Of a stretch of DNA of 64,000 nucleotides, positions 1 to 12,781 are shown piece after piece. Under the pieces are notes generated by a model, which did no database searches, was not told the origin of the DNA, and saw only the letters and a list, made by a program, of their open reading frames with translations. The stretch covers positions 12,816,539 through 12,880,538 of the forward strand of contig OX359250.1 in assembly GCA_947179485.1 (NCBI GenBank). Reading direction: 5' to 3'. The translations under genes and the position numbers were made by a program. Each line of letters begins with the position of its first letter. The first letter of the stretch is position 1. This DNA is from Allacma fusca (taxonomy: Eukaryota; Arthropoda; Collembola; Symphypleona; Sminthuridae).

Positions 1-180
1 ACCGAACGGAAGCCTTTCCTGCAGGTTTGTAAGTAGTCAAGGAGTAATTTACTTTTAGAAAGAAGATGTACATACATACTGTTAATTACAATGCCCCATG
101 TTGTTATTATACCGAACGGAAGCCTAGCCCTGCAGTTTGGAAGTCAGGTTAATTTACTTTTAGCCAGATATACTGTTAAT
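1..180. repeat. Imperfect direct repeat, about 110 bp period
   Basis: The string ACCGAACGGAAGCCT occurs at position 1 and again at 111. Both copies are followed by a related CCTGCAG segment, TTAATTTACTTTTAG-like sequence and TACTGTTAATT. The copies differ by small indels, so this looks like an old local tandem duplication upstream of the defensin-like gene. The left edge may be cut by the window. Confidence 0.6.
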
Positions 181-228
181 TTGGGTTACCAATTACCAAC
201 AATGTCCAGTTAGAGGTTTGGTGAGATT

Positions 229-241
229 ATATATATATAAT
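229..241 (+). promoter_or_regulatory. Possible TATA element of the defensin-like gene
   Basis: An alternating TA run ending in TATATATAATGG lies about 200 bases upstream of the first ATG of the cysteine-rich peptide gene. Position and composition fit a TATA box, but a simple TA repeat is an equally good explanation. Confidence 0.3.
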
Positions 242-441
242 GGAGAGGAGCAGTCACCGAGTCATTGTGATTATTTTCCTGACACTGCTTATACGGGAAA
301 TTCGCTGTCATGAGTACGAAAATTAATGAGGACTAAGGAAATTCTATAGACTCAAGACTTTGCCAGATTCAAGGAGAATACTCGCCGTATTTCATCAAAG
401 GCAAAACAGTTTTTCTTTTCTGACGCTCAAAATTGGTTTCC

Positions 442-1238
442 ATGATGCATCCTGCATTGCAAATGAAGCATCTTATTATCCCCAACTTGGTGCTAATAGT
501 GCTGAACCTAATCAAACCAATTGTAAGTGAAAGGCTGAATTCGCATAGCTCATTTGGAAAATAATTGCCTGAACAGCATTAAAAGTAATTACATTATGTA
601 CATTATCAGTCTCTTTCATATCTTTGCAGGACAACGCCAATGAAACCATACCTACGGGATTTAGACAAGGACGATGGGGAATGTTTTTCACCTACGAGCC
701 GATATGCACCCTTGCGTGTAGAAAGAATGGGAAATTTTCTGGAAGGATGTATGGTGGCGTTTGCCGGTGCTACTGTCCAAGGGTAAGGCTGCATTTTAAA
801 AGTTAGTAATGCTTTGAAAGTGGATATTATCATCATGAATTTTGACAGAGTGAAAAACTTCCTTGCACCGGTACATACCCATCATGTGAAAGACTGTGCC
901 GACAAAATGCCTATGACTACGGAGGTGACTGTTTGGACGACACGACTTGCTACTGCTATTGCACAGTAAGACAACGGCAAGCACCGAATGGAACTGAACC
1001 TTCTACTACTGGGGCCCCTTGCTCTCCAAATTCAACACCACCATCAGGGTCGGGTTCAGCAAATGCCCCTTCACCTGGTTCACTTGGTCAAACCAGAACA
1101 GGGATTAAATCAAGCAAAAAGTCATCTCGTCGAAGACATAATTCTACAAAACGTCACAAAATTCAGGATATAGAACTACATCAAAAAATGACAACAGAGA
1201 CCCCCGAAGTCCAAAACGCTAAACCTGACATTATTTAG
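442..1238 (+). CDS. Secreted precursor with two defensin-like cysteine domains
   Basis: Three exons join in phase 0: 442-522, 630-782 and 849-1238 (207 aa). Exon 1 encodes a hydrophobic leader ending at a GTAAGT donor, consistent with a signal peptide; an in-frame ATG at 463 is an alternative start. Exon 2 carries the cysteine pattern CxxxC, GGxC, CxCxC. Exon 3 carries C(x6)C(xxx)C, GGDC, then CxCxC. The CxxxC...GGxC...CxC order is that of invertebrate CS-alpha-beta defensins, but the exon 2 copy lacks the usual first cysteine. A Ser/Thr/Pro-rich and then Lys/Arg-rich tail of about 90 residues follows. Each domain matches one exon, which suggests exon duplication. A role in antimicrobial defence is inferred from the fold pattern only. 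The exon structure is well supported; the family assignment is moderate. Confidence 0.6.
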
Positions 1239-1270
1239 TCTAGATTAGATATCACTGTATACTAATTAGT

Positions 1271-1401
1271 GGTACCCACAGATGGGCGGTCAGATATTTT
1301 TGTGGCCATAAAGACAGCATTGTAACACAGATTTTTACTGCAAGGGTCGAAAGTCCATCAGTAAAAAAACAATTATCTCTGACCGCCCATCTGTGGTGGT
1401 A
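1271..1401. mobile_element. Small inverted-repeat element (MITE-like)
   Basis: A perfect 19-bp inverted repeat, CCACAGATGGGCGGTCAGA at 1276-1294 and its complement at 1378-1396, encloses about 80 bases with no coding capacity. TGGTA lies just outside on both sides (1270-1274, 1397-1401) and could be a target duplication. The size and structure fit a non-autonomous DNA transposon; the superfamily is not clear. Confidence 0.45.
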
Positions 1402-2031
1402 TCTCTTGATTGCTTGTTCAGTTCACTCAGGTTTTGACAGACGTAATATATATGCTTAATAATTGCTAATTTAACTGGTATGCAACTTTCATTTACAAAA
1501 GAAAAAAAGTGATACGAGGTTCAAACTAACAATGATATATGACACGACGACATTAGGCTCCGTTTACGACGGACGAAATAGAAATTAACTATTGCATCAC
1601 TATTACAGTAAGTATTTGAGCCTATTGTATTCTAATTGTAGGTTACTTCTACGGTTTGTTTATTAAGTAATTTATATGCTCTTGAATATTGCTTCCTATA
1701 TAAGTCACGGTCACGGACTTAAGCATCGTTTTGAGCACGCTTGAATGGTAAAAATTCGTTATAGTTAATTTAAACGGGCGATGATGGGAGTTCATGTTCG
1801 CCCATCACTTTTGTCTGATCTTAAAGTGGTAATCACAGATGGTTCAGGTAAACCACGAACTGTATGACTCATGCGAATAAAATATAAACAATTTACATAA
1901 CATTAATAGACGACTGGATACCATGTCCATGTTTATTTATCATGACCACAGCCAGACAACCTAACAAAAGCATAAAAATGTACGACAGAGCCGAAGGTGC
2001 ATACAATGCTTATAACATAAGTAACACATTC
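1402..2031. other. Intergenic, convergent gene ends
   Basis: AT-rich spacer between the 3' ends of the defensin-like gene and TSR1. A weak inverted pair around GATGGG/CCCATC lies near 1780-1810. No gene is seen. Confidence 0.5.
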
Positions 2032-5000
2032 TCAAAACGCTGAAAGCACTGATGATCGAATTTCGAAGCTATCGTAGACATTGTAGGGAATAACAGCAGG
2101 ATCGTAATTAAATTTTGGGAAGACGCGTTTGTACAAAGGCATCAACACAGTGTCTTGAGATTTGACTGGACCATTGAATATACATTTCATATGACCATGG
2201 GTACCTGTTTAAACATAAGAGACAGCACCTTAGAATAACTACATCACTTAACAGTACTCCATACGGAAGTGAAAGCGAAATGAAGCATTACCTAAAGGTT
2301 CCTTTATATTTCCTCGTAGACCATAACGTGTTTTCAATTCCACGGGTTTGAACCATTCAATATCATCTCGGTTGAAAAACATAAACCTTACTACGGCTTT
2401 TCTATTGTGCGACCTGAACGGGTAACCACTTAGTAAAACTCTTTTCACGGCAATGCGGGTTGGATCAACGGAAAATACGGAGCCACTACCAGCCGGTATC
2501 TGCAAAGGAACATGTCACTTAATAAATAGCAACTACAATAAGATAAATTACCATCACACTATTTGTAATACTGGGAACTTACCAAGGTATTATTGGACTT
2601 TTTAAATACTAAAACAGATGCCGAAGGAAATACAATAGGCGCAATTATTGTAGCCATACAGCTTGTATTGATTTGACCGAATCGCAGCATCTGCAAAACA
2701 TATAAATTATACAAAAAACGAAGCTTTTTTAGGATAATTATAGGGATAAAAGTCTCACCTTGTGTTTATTGCCTGTAGAGATTTCACTTAGTATAGGTTT
2801 CGCTTGAAACCTCCTGCAACCAATTTGAAATACTAATTCCTCTTTATTTTTGAGAATTTCGGTCACATTCAGCTGAACGTTCATAACTGACATTTTTCCC
2901 TCGTGGCGAAATTGGGAGAACAACACTACAGGCTTTGAAGAATTAATTGCGTTGAATATATTCGCTACCGATCCTTTAGAAAGTTCTGACAAAGGTTGCA
3001 GAATTATGGAAACTCGCTGCCCTACCTGCAAGTAACATATGGCGATAGTTAAGAAATCTAGAAACCGTCAATACATAAGGAAAAATATAGCCAGTAATTT
3101 TGCAGGAGTTTTTGTAAAACTTACAGGAATAAATCCTTGCCCATCTTGTTCCTCTCCAAGTATTTTCTTGTATGCTTGGCGAAAGTTCTGAAACTGAAAG
3201 ATTTTTGCATATTCTTTCGGTAGGTTTTCATACGGATCCCAAGCTGATTTCTTGAAAGACTGGAGTCCCCTATATCGCTGAAACCTAACTTTTGCGGGAA
3301 TATCCATTGGGGTATCTATCCAGTCTGGAAATTCAGCTTCAGTACGAGCAGCTAAATACAAAAAAAACATAATTAAATACCGCGGTCTTTTAAAAGTAGA
3401 CCAATTCTTCTTCCGATGATATGTGACTTTTTTGCTACCAATATACAGCTGAATATATTCAAAAACATATATTTCAATACACAAAAAAATTATTACTGAT
3501 CTGACAGTTTACATGATACGAGCAAGTTAATTAAGTTAATTACCTCGTGCCACCTTAAGTTGTTCTTGCTCATCTTCCCACTCGTCATCATTGTCATCTT
3601 CTTCCATGTTATCTTGGGAATCGTTTCCATCTTCTAAGTCATCATCCGAATTTATCAAACTCCCACCCTCAGAGTCGGAGTCATTTAACCAGTCAGCTTG
3701 ATATGATGAAGTTCCCTTGGGAACCAAACGTTTCTTTGACTGCTCGTCTCTGTAAGCCTGAGCTCCGGGGAAGGTTTGTTGCTCTCCACCATTCCCAACT
3801 GTATAAGTCACTTCAATGTCACTAGGACGAGAACCTTTACCGGGATTGTTTCCGAAGAAACTGTCAATAGCCATATCCATCTCATCCGTCTCGGAAATCA
3901 TAGAAGCTTCATCGTCACTGTCAAACTGTGAATCAGCATATTGCTCTTCTTCAACTTCCTCCTCTTCTGTAGAGGGATCATGAAGAAAACGAGGTGGAAT
4001 ATCGGTGGGGGTTGCCAAAGACTCGTCTTCCATTTGATCCTTTCGTTCAACTGGAGAAATGTCAATTCTCAATATTTTGAAATCTCCGACCCCAGCTATG
4101 TGAACAGTTCTTTTCGGGTTCAAGTTTTGCCTCCTCACAGTACCCTGTACCTGAATAACATTGACAATCTGATCTTGTGGAAGAGTCGGTAGTACCTTCT
4201 TCAGGGAATCGTGTGCTAAAGTGTAGCTCTTCACACTTTCAATTAGCATTCCCGACCTCATTGTCCATGTTCGTGGTACTTGCTGCTTAGATACACTCAT
4301 CATACGGAAAACATTCAAGAGTTGGTTTCTGTTTTGCAAGGGATAAATTTTACTGACATGCACAAATAGTTTGGACGCACTCTTAATGAAATTCTTCTCG
4401 TCAATCTAAAAACCAAAATTATAATGTCAGATGTAAGCCAACGTCATACAAATAACAACCCTCGTCGTCGAATTCAAAACTAACTTTTGAGAACGGGGTG
4501 GTCGTTCCAATAAAGGGTGTTACGATTCCTTGTTCCTTGGCTGCTTTCAACAATGTCATTCCCTCCGGCGAGAGTGGCTCTAAGACCGGCATGTGGAACA
4601 GAGTCACGTCTGACATTTTCATTACGTCCAATAACGACCACAGATCTTTGCTTGGCGGAACGCATAATGTCACATTTTTACCATTGCTCAGCCTAAGAAA
4701 ACAAAAAACATTTAACAAACAACCTCTTAACACACACGTACTATACATATTTCAATTAATAAAATGTCTTCTTTACTTGAGGTACGTGTTATGCTCATTA
4801 GGCTGTCCAGTAATAGTCACATCGTTCTTCAAAGTTTCCAAGATTTGTTTCACAGTAACTCCTGGGTTGGAGCTGCTCGACAAAGGTATCACAGCAATGC
4901 AGATTGGAGCTCCCCTTTGGCCTCCTAGTCTCTTTTTCTGATCCACGATGTCACATATTTTCTTATCCCTTATCGCAGATGCTTGCTTACGTCGATCCGA

Positions 5001-5259
5001 ACGACTTAAAGCATTCTTTTGCTTCTTCGAGATGGACCCAACTGACCCTACTCTTCCTACAAAAGTACGACATGGTGTTAATCTTTCAGTATTTACACTT
5101 CCAAAAAAATTGCTTTAGAAACTAAACATGAATCTTACCTCTGGTTTCAACATCAATAACACCTTTACTCCTATGTCGCCCAGTTTTATGCTTCTTGTTA
5201 GCCTGTTTCAGCGGTCCTGATCGATGGACTTCCTGTTTGGCGTTCCGAACTCGGCCCAT
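2032..5259 (-). CDS. TSR1: Pre-rRNA processing protein TSR1
   Basis: About nine exons on the minus strand encode the whole of TSR1, a BMS1/TSR1-family GTPase-like factor that binds the pre-40S ribosome and acts in late small-subunit maturation. The start at 5259 opens with a basic segment beginning MGRVRNAKQEVHRSGPLKQ. Family signatures then follow in order: VPKGTSSYQADW near 3700, an acidic stretch near 3560-3660, RFQRYRGLQSFKKSAWDP near 3250, IFQFQNF near 3200, then KPVELKTRYGLRG, IKEPLGTHGHMKC and SQDTVLMPLYKRVFPK near the C terminus. The stop is at 2032-2034. The G1-type loop is not obvious, as expected for TSR1. The junction between the exons at 4.46 and 4.40 kb is uncertain because two donors are possible. 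The gene looks intact. Confidence 0.93.
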
Positions 5260-6559
5260 TTCTCCTTAGTCGTAATTATCCAGAAATAATACTATAATTT
5301 CTCTCTAAATCAAATCAACTAATGAAACTATTCAGTGATTGTTGACTATACACTTCCAATATGCCGCTTGGATATACAAGAGGCATGAACTCCATGTGGT
5401 TTTGGTTTCTCTCGGAGCGTATATTAAAACACGTGCTTTGCTACGTGAGTACTGAAATAAGGTAAAGTTCCTGCTCGCGCGTGTTAAGGTTGCGTTCCAA
5501 AGAATGGATAGCCGACACCTGACATTTATTGGGCCAGACTCACTAACCAGACGTACGTAACGTATAAGGGATAAATGGATCCTTCAATAATATCGTACTA
5601 ATAACGCTATGCCTACAAGTAGGCACTTGCCGCTGGCTACATTTCTGCCTATATAGGGGTAACGGAAAGTCTGAGCCCCTTCCTACATGGGGATGGGACC
5701 CTAAACTGTAGAATGAAATTATATTTTGATTAAAATTCATAATTACATTTTACCGTTTTTATTTTAGCTTTATGTTGGACATATAGCATTAGTTTAGAAA
5801 AAATTTAGTACCTCTTCAAAATTAGTGTACTCATGCATTTTGTGAAAACTGGTATTGATTGGTCGTATTGCATTACAGTAAGTATAAGCCATCGAGCAAT
5901 CACATACAATATATGTAATTATATGTACTTAGTTATGTATGGATGGATAATATTTTGAATGGGAAATCTCAGATGTACCTGCAGTAGCCTGATATTCCAA
6001 CTTTTAAAAATCGTTTTGGTCTGCATTGAGATAAAACTTCCATAATGTGACAATAGTTATGTATATATGTACATCCTTAATTTTTGCCTTCATTTAAGCG
6101 TGTTTTCGTGCTGCCTACATATATAACCCATAATTTTTTCTGCAAATAGCTCGCACCCTATAAATAGGCCTACATCTAGGAAAGGCTAACATCTTTGGTT
6201 TGGACAGTATTTATTTGTGATTCTGTACTTGTCTTGTTGTGTTTGGTTTTGCTTTTACAAATCTGGTGTGTTGTAGTTCTGTGATTGTGGTTGTAACATA
6301 ATTATTTAAAATCCCGAAACTCATACTGCATTACAGCACATATGTACTTTAAATGGAATTCGCTCTGCTAGTGCTAGGACGCAATAATTTTGATGATTAT
6401 GGAAATAGGTGTTTGTTGCGAATTGTAAAACTTCCAAAATTGGAAAATTATTTTAATAATGCTCACACGATTTAGTACTAGTTTATTGTAAAGATTGTGT
6501 CCTTAATCACGGATAATTCTAGGATATTTTTGACATTTAGAATAAATCCAATGGACTCT
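5260..6559. other. Intergenic, nothing coding seen
   Basis: The first 200 bases probably hold the TSR1 promoter and 5' leader on the minus strand. The rest is AT-rich with short ORFs that have no coding character. Confidence 0.5.
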
Positions 6560-7855
6560 TTACTGGGGTAAGCTACCCTGATCAAAGGCTGCGGCATTTT
6601 CGGGCAGGGTTGGAGAAAAGGGAGCAACCGCAGACTCCTTTGAGCTTTCCCAATCAAAGGTAGCTTGTATTGTCTTCTCTTTCCCGTAGTTCCGAGTGAA
6701 GATATTAAAGCCACAAAAAGTAGCGTAAAGAGCCCCCGGGTAGAGTAAAATGTGGAAAAGTTGAAGCCAGACCGGCCAGGTGAGGCTGAGTCTTTCGAAG
6801 GCATCGTTGCTGCGGTCGGGTGTCAAGCTCTGCTGCCACGTCTTCAAAGAACTCATCATTTTATCAATTATTATGACAATGTAAACGAAGTACACGATGA
6901 TGGACGTTGAGGCTAGTCCATGAAGGATGCCGGAGATAAAACCGATGCAGGAATTGCTCTGAAATATTCATAGCCTTCTATGATGAGGAAATACTGAAAA
7001 CGTCATATTCCAAATAGTAATTTATTACCGTTAGGGCTGCAATTATCAATGCAAAGGAAGCAACGAAAATAGTGCCGCAAAGTACAAGCGGGTAAATCAC
7101 TGTAATTGTAGAGACTGAAAGGGAATATCAGAAGGGTTATTAGTGTAAATCTCACATTAGTGGGTCATGGCCTCAAGAGTTGTATTATATCAACGCACTG
7201 TCTTTTAGTTCTTCGTCTGTCAGGCCTACTTTCTCTATATCCAGCCTTATAGCATCCTCTCCCACACCCATTATCCTCTGACCTGGGCCCGAGGTTGGTT
7301 GCAGTTCCGTTCCAAGAACGTACATTTTTTCTCCGTGTAACATTCTGGCCTCGTAAACAACCACTTGCTCAACCCACTTTGATCCGTATATTACTTCATT
7401 ATCATCAATTTTAGAATTTGTAAGGAAATGGGGTATGGTACTATGAGCATAAAAACCTTTCAGGCGGATAAAATATGCACAATTAAATATGTACCTCCAC
7501 CCGCTTGATCGCCTACTTCAGCAGCAAGTCCTTTGAATTCACCCAGAATTAAAAGTATTGGCCAAGTAATAAAAATCGCCACTCCAATCTGGAATAATTA
7601 AAGGAAAGAAATCAGGAATGCCAAGACCCACTAAAGGTAATGACAATGAGGGAGCCATTGCACATAGTACAGACATTTAATCACCATTTCTATTATAGAT
7701 AATGTAAAACTTCCAACAGCCAAAGAACGTCTTCCAAAGCATATTTCTAGACAGCAGCAGAAGTTCACTAACTTGCTGAAGTCTTTCGTAACTTCCCTGG
7801 GCATATTTGGCGACACCGACGGACCCGATCCCGGGAATGGCGCCACAGATGCCAT
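6560..7855 (-). CDS. Multi-pass membrane protein, family not recognised
   Basis: Five exons on the minus strand: about 7855-7685, 7589-7499, 7459-7199, 7117-7029 and 6962-6560. The start MASVAPFPGSG is followed by a cysteine cluster (FCCCLEICFGRRSLAVG) and a first hydrophobic stretch continuing as IGVAIFITWPILLILG. Exon 3 encodes a hydrophilic loop rich in Glu and Gly. Two exons then give hydrophobic helices (VIYPLVLCGTIFVASFALI; IIVYFVYIVIIIDKM) and a further one near WPVWLQLFHILLYPG. The architecture, with a cysteine-rich N terminus and about four helices, recalls small lysosomal or tetraspan proteins, but I see no diagnostic motif. Exon edges are approximate. No function is assigned. Confidence 0.55.
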
Positions 7856-10799
7856 TTTGGAACTTGCGGTAATTGTAAGCGATACTTGATTATGCCTGGA
7901 ATCACCATAATTATAAGTCCATTTTTGGTTCCATTTATTGCAAGCGTAAATTAATACATAGCGATGAGTGTGCAGTCAAAATAATAATCATTCTATAATC
8001 ATTGTTGCGTACATACCTATAATACCTAAGTGAAACATTGTCAGCCAGCAGAGCAAGCTACCCCACACTTTTTCAAACGTATTAATAAGTGATCAATCAT
8101 GTCTCTTTTTACTTAGAACTTTATTGACTAGATTATAATAATTTGCAAACTTTCGGTACCTAAGCAAAAGCAATATCTACCGTCAATAGCAAACCGTCAG
8201 ACAGCACAAATTTAGTTTAATAAGAGTTGCTACAATTGACACTTGCTATTAATACTAATAAGTATTGCATACTAGTTCTGGCGATGACATTTGAGTATTT
8301 GCTTGCCCCACCCCCATAGTAAGCGAGTGAAACGTCGGTTCGATTCCCATGTGCTATCCTACTATCCTACTGGAAACGGAAACCCGAAGCTACTACTGGA
8401 TTTAATAATTTTATTATTGCAGATAAAAAGAAATTTATTTTAAATTATTTGAACAATCGATAAAAATTGGTCTGTGATGAAATTCAAACGATCGCAAAAT
8501 AAACCAAAATAGCATGTGTCTAATTTCATCCTTTTTTCCTGTTCAGTTTTTCAAATGCCCTAAAATATCCATTAGATGCTGTGTTTTAAAAATTAGGAAT
8601 TCCCGGCAGCCATAAATTCGTCCATCAAAAAATTGTAAGATAAATAATTTACTTTCGAATTCTCTTTACAAGAGAATTGACGATAGGTCTAACGCAGAAG
8701 TGCAATTTTGCGTTATATATAAAGCAACTGATTTTCGTTTTACCCATTTATGCCAAAGTAGTTTGGGGATTATTTCAATACATTATTTATAATAAAATTA
8801 TACTTAATGTATGAATATACCTTCATCTCAGTTTAACAATACGACTTTGGCAGGTTATTTCTTGTCGTAGCCATGAGGATACATTCGAATTTCCTGATTC
8901 CTGGAGCCGCAATTTGTGAGTTGTGCTCGTAAAATAAAAATTGAACAAATCCCCAGTAAAGCTAATAGAAGCTCAGCATTTTAAAGTTTAATCGCAGACA
9001 CAGTTTGTTCATAGTACCCTTAGAACTTCCACCTCCTCATTACCCACGCTCTTATTTGGGACGTGAAATTCCCCCAAATTATCTCCCATTGTTTACTGAC
9101 CATATTTACTATTCCCAGCACCAGAAACTATCAGATCATTCTTTGGGAAGCTCTCAAAATTTCCTAGAAACTCATCAAATAATGTTTAAAAAATTGTACT
9201 CGTCATAATGAATTTTTAAATCCTTCAACAATTCCGACATCACATTTGTGACCGCTCTGACACCAAAAATTGATCCATAATAACAATGAAAAAAATAAAT
9301 AAAGGAATACTGGCAAAGAATTTGCTTGAAATTTAGGAAAAACATTTTATTCGTCACTCTTATTTGGGCTAGATAAGGAAGGAGAAGGAGACCAATTTTT
9401 TGAGTCACTCTATAAAACTCGACTTACCAAAATATTTTTTGTATCATTATTGATTGATTTATTTATTGATTTATTTATTAGTGTTTTTTAGACATATCTA
9501 CAACACATCGGGACAATCTCCCAGTATAGAATAATTAAATCAGCGATTAGCAGTGATTAGGAAAGGGCTTACAATGTTATTAGCGCATTATCTTATAACA
9601 TTATAATCAATTGATTTTAATATTTTGATTACTTCATTGCCTCGAGGTTTCAGATACTGGTTAGCATTATTCACCTTTTTGGTCTCTTCTATAACCACAC
9701 GAGTCAGTTATCGGCTTTCCACGTACGCCTGGACGTGAGTCAAAACAAGTATGACTTTTAACACCAGCTTTTTGACTCATTGGAAATATTCGAATGCTCG
9801 GAATAGATCCTTGGATTCTTGGACTCCCTTGCGTAAGCCCACCGCTAGCATTCAAACATTCGGACGTTAATCTGTCTGTGAATGAATTACCATATTAACT
9901 CAATGCGTAATTTTGCAACGTGTGTGTTCCAAAGTAACTGCAGTTACAAAAAAGTGACCAGATTAACTAGCAATTGTTAGTAGAAGACGTTTCAGTGTAA
10001 TAGATTGTGCATCTTTGGAGGATACTCTGGTAAGACAGTGGTTACAAAGTCAGTGTTGTAATATCAGTAGTGGTGTAACTCAAATGCGCATTTTAGGTAA
10101 GCACAAGCGGTTATTGTAAATAACATCCCTGACTGAGATTGATTAATTATTTTGAACTACCGGAACCCTTCCAACCGGTCTGTCAGGCTTTAGTAATCAG
10201 ATTTTTGCTCTTGGATGGATTACCTTCAGGAAGTCACCCAGTCCATTGGAGCTGTAGGACGGAAATTAGTTGGAATTAATTTAGAATCATCAAAAGCTAC
10301 CGTACGGTCTCATGTCCATGTGAAGTTCCTGTGATTATGTATCTGCATTTGTGTGTTATGTAATTGATCAAAAGGGCTGCTTTTGTTGTATAATTTTAAG
10401 GATAGATTTTTGAATTCTATAGTTGAAAAATATGTCATGGTCAGTTTGGAATGTTCGCCGTATTGTAAGAAGAGGAAAAAGTCTGGATTTGTATTTGATT
10501 AGGAATAAAGTCATGGGGAAGGGAATTTAGTGTGATTCATTGAAAGTGAAGGTGGCTTCATTAAAAAGTGATAGTTAGTAATAATAAGGCAGTTTGAGTG
10601 AAACGAGGTTAATTTTCAAATTCGTTTATTATGTGACTACAGCTGAACAAAATATTAAAGTTGGCAAGACACTCTCCACAAAATATTTATATATGCTAGA
10701 AAGCAAAATGAAAACACATAATGTGTTAGAAATATCTTCTATGGCCGGATCCCAGGGTCCGAGAGTAAGTAACGCACCAAAAATGTTCTACAAAGTGTT
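7856..10799. other. Intergenic, AT-rich
   Basis: No ORF here shows family resemblance or clean splice structure. A (TTTATTGA)-like low-complexity run lies near 9445-9480. The 5' part presumably includes the promoter of the membrane-protein gene ending at 7855. Confidence 0.5.
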
Positions 10800-11636
10800 T
10801 TAGTCTTGTTGGGCTTTCAAGAATTTATCATAGGCGTCCTCATCCATTAGATCCTTGAGTTCTTCGGGTTTGCTTAACTCCAGTTTAAACAACCAACCTG
10901 GGAAGAAAAACATTATTTATAAATGGGAAATTAAGGATATAAAGCGTAGAAGTAGGCATATATCCCCAGCTCTTACCTTTATCATAACAAGATGAGTTGA
11001 TGAGAGCTGGTGTACTTTCTACGTCAGCATTTTTTTCCACCACTTTGCCGGATAAAGGGCAGTAGAGCTCGCTGGCAGCTTTGACACTTTCTAGAGCTCC
11101 ACACTCGTCTAGTAAAGGAAGATTAAGATAAAGATATTTATTGTTATAAAAAATCTAGACCTATCACATTTCAATTTTTTGAGCCTGAGAACATAAAATT
11201 TCTTTGCGGTGTACAGAGTATTAAAGTAAGTAATTATTTACCCATGATGGCAAAGTCTGATCCCACGTCAGGAAGCTGGGCATACACAATATCCCCGAGC
11301 GAATCTTGAGCATAATTAGAAATCCCAACAGTTCCAACATTCCCGTTCATATCGACCCACTCATGCTTGTCAGTGTACTTCCTTGCTGCGAAATTTTAAT
11401 AATATCTATGCAACCTCTCATTTTAAACAGTTCAATTCATTGGTACTAACGCACTAGGGAATTTCAGGATATAAATTAAAATTCATGTTCTTCCATACTA
11501 CTCTAATTAACTTACCTTCAAGCATGGTGGACGTCGAAAATCTGAAAATTTGTTGACCCTTGCAAAGGCCATCTGCAGCTTTGAAGGAGATGGAGCTTGA
11601 TCTCGCGAGGGAGAATATTCTTGTGATCCACACCAT
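10800..11636 (-). CDS. GCSH: Glycine cleavage system H protein, mitochondrial
   Basis: Four exons on the minus strand, 11636-11516, 11385-11242, 11108-10977 and 10897-10800, all joined in phase 1, give 164 aa, the usual length. The first about 40 residues are rich in Arg and Ser without acids, as in a mitochondrial targeting peptide. The mature protein starts near [10 protein letters not shown] and contains [22 protein letters not shown]. The lipoyl site is the Lys in [11 protein letters not shown], followed by [10 protein letters not shown] and the C-terminal [14 protein letters not shown]. The protein shuttles the aminomethyl intermediate between the P, T and L proteins in glycine breakdown. 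All key residues are present. Confidence 0.95.
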
Positions 11637-12781
11637 CTCGAAACTGGGGTGGCTTGGTATCTCCGACGATACAGATAATATGGAGAGATTTAAACTATAA
11701 TTAGCACCGTTTAAAAAAATTTTTCAAGAAATTTTTCTCGATCCAGCTCAATTCACGAGGGAGACGTAGAAAGTGATGAGTGAAATTAGGACAGATCCTT
11801 CTTGACGCTATAAGATAGACATATGACGATAAAACAAAGCACGTTGAGTAATTAATATGGTGATTCTCGTGAGATAATTGTAACAAATTATCATTAAGAC
11901 TAGTACCAGCTGAAATTTTTCTCGTGAGTATGGAAGTCAGGGATGGTAGTTTAGTAGTTTATGTGTCCAAATCCCTTCCCTTCTCCCGTCTCTTCTGTGG
12001 ACTTAGTTTAGGATTATCACATTAAAATATTCCTTATCAACAAAAACCATGACTTCTGTCATGACCCTAGTAAGGGTCACACACGAACATGCTCAGTTTC
12101 AGTAATCTTATTTGACTTGATGTTGCTTACGCTGTAAACAGTGAAACGTATATATATATATATATATACTTAAATACTTACAATTAATTCAGTGAGTGAA
12201 ATAGCATCTATGTAATGGCTGGAACACCAACTTTGTTTATATAGGCTCAGCGTGAACGAGTTTTAGTGCTAAATGTAGTGATTTGTTAGTGTGAAGATAA
12301 TATTTGAAATATTTTTGTTCACATGTACAACTTAATTATTAAGTTATCATGCCAGAAGAGCAGCCTAGACATGAGATAGTAGAAGTGCCCTAAAGAGCTC
12401 TGAATTTAGTAATGTGCCGCTTCAAATATTTGAGACCAAGTGCATGTGAAAGTGGTATTTAACATTGAGGGGTTTATATTCTCGTGTGTACATATGTTTA
12501 GTTCAGTTGGTATGGTATAGATCGCAGGTCGTAGTCTTTCAAGAGATGCCAACTCAAGGGAAGGATCTCAATTAAATTACATACTTTGCACGCACGCAAA
12601 GATTCTTACAATTAGTTGTAGAAGTCTGTTGTAGTAAAAGTATTGGTAGGATGAAGGATGAATGTTAAAGTGAAATATTATTCTATGGGATTATGTGGTA
12701 ACCAACATTTTTAGGAACTGGGAATTAAATGTGTATGATTATGTTTTTGCAGGTATTCAGAGGAACTAATTGTAAGTACAA
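11637..12781. other. Divergent promoter region of GCSH and AAMP
   Basis: The 1.1-kb spacer separates divergently transcribed genes. A (TA)n microsatellite of about 20 bases lies at 12149-12169. A pyrimidine run ending in GCAG at 12747-12752 is a possible acceptor of a 5' untranslated exon of AAMP just before its ATG. Confidence 0.45.

Noticed and set aside
4480-4941. Plus-strand ORF over TSR1 exons
   Set aside because: Antisense shadow of well-supported minus-strand TSR1 exons.
8325-8360. GGTTCGATTCCC, like a tRNA T-arm or SINE B box
   Set aside because: No A box, acceptor stem or anticodon arm could be fitted around it.
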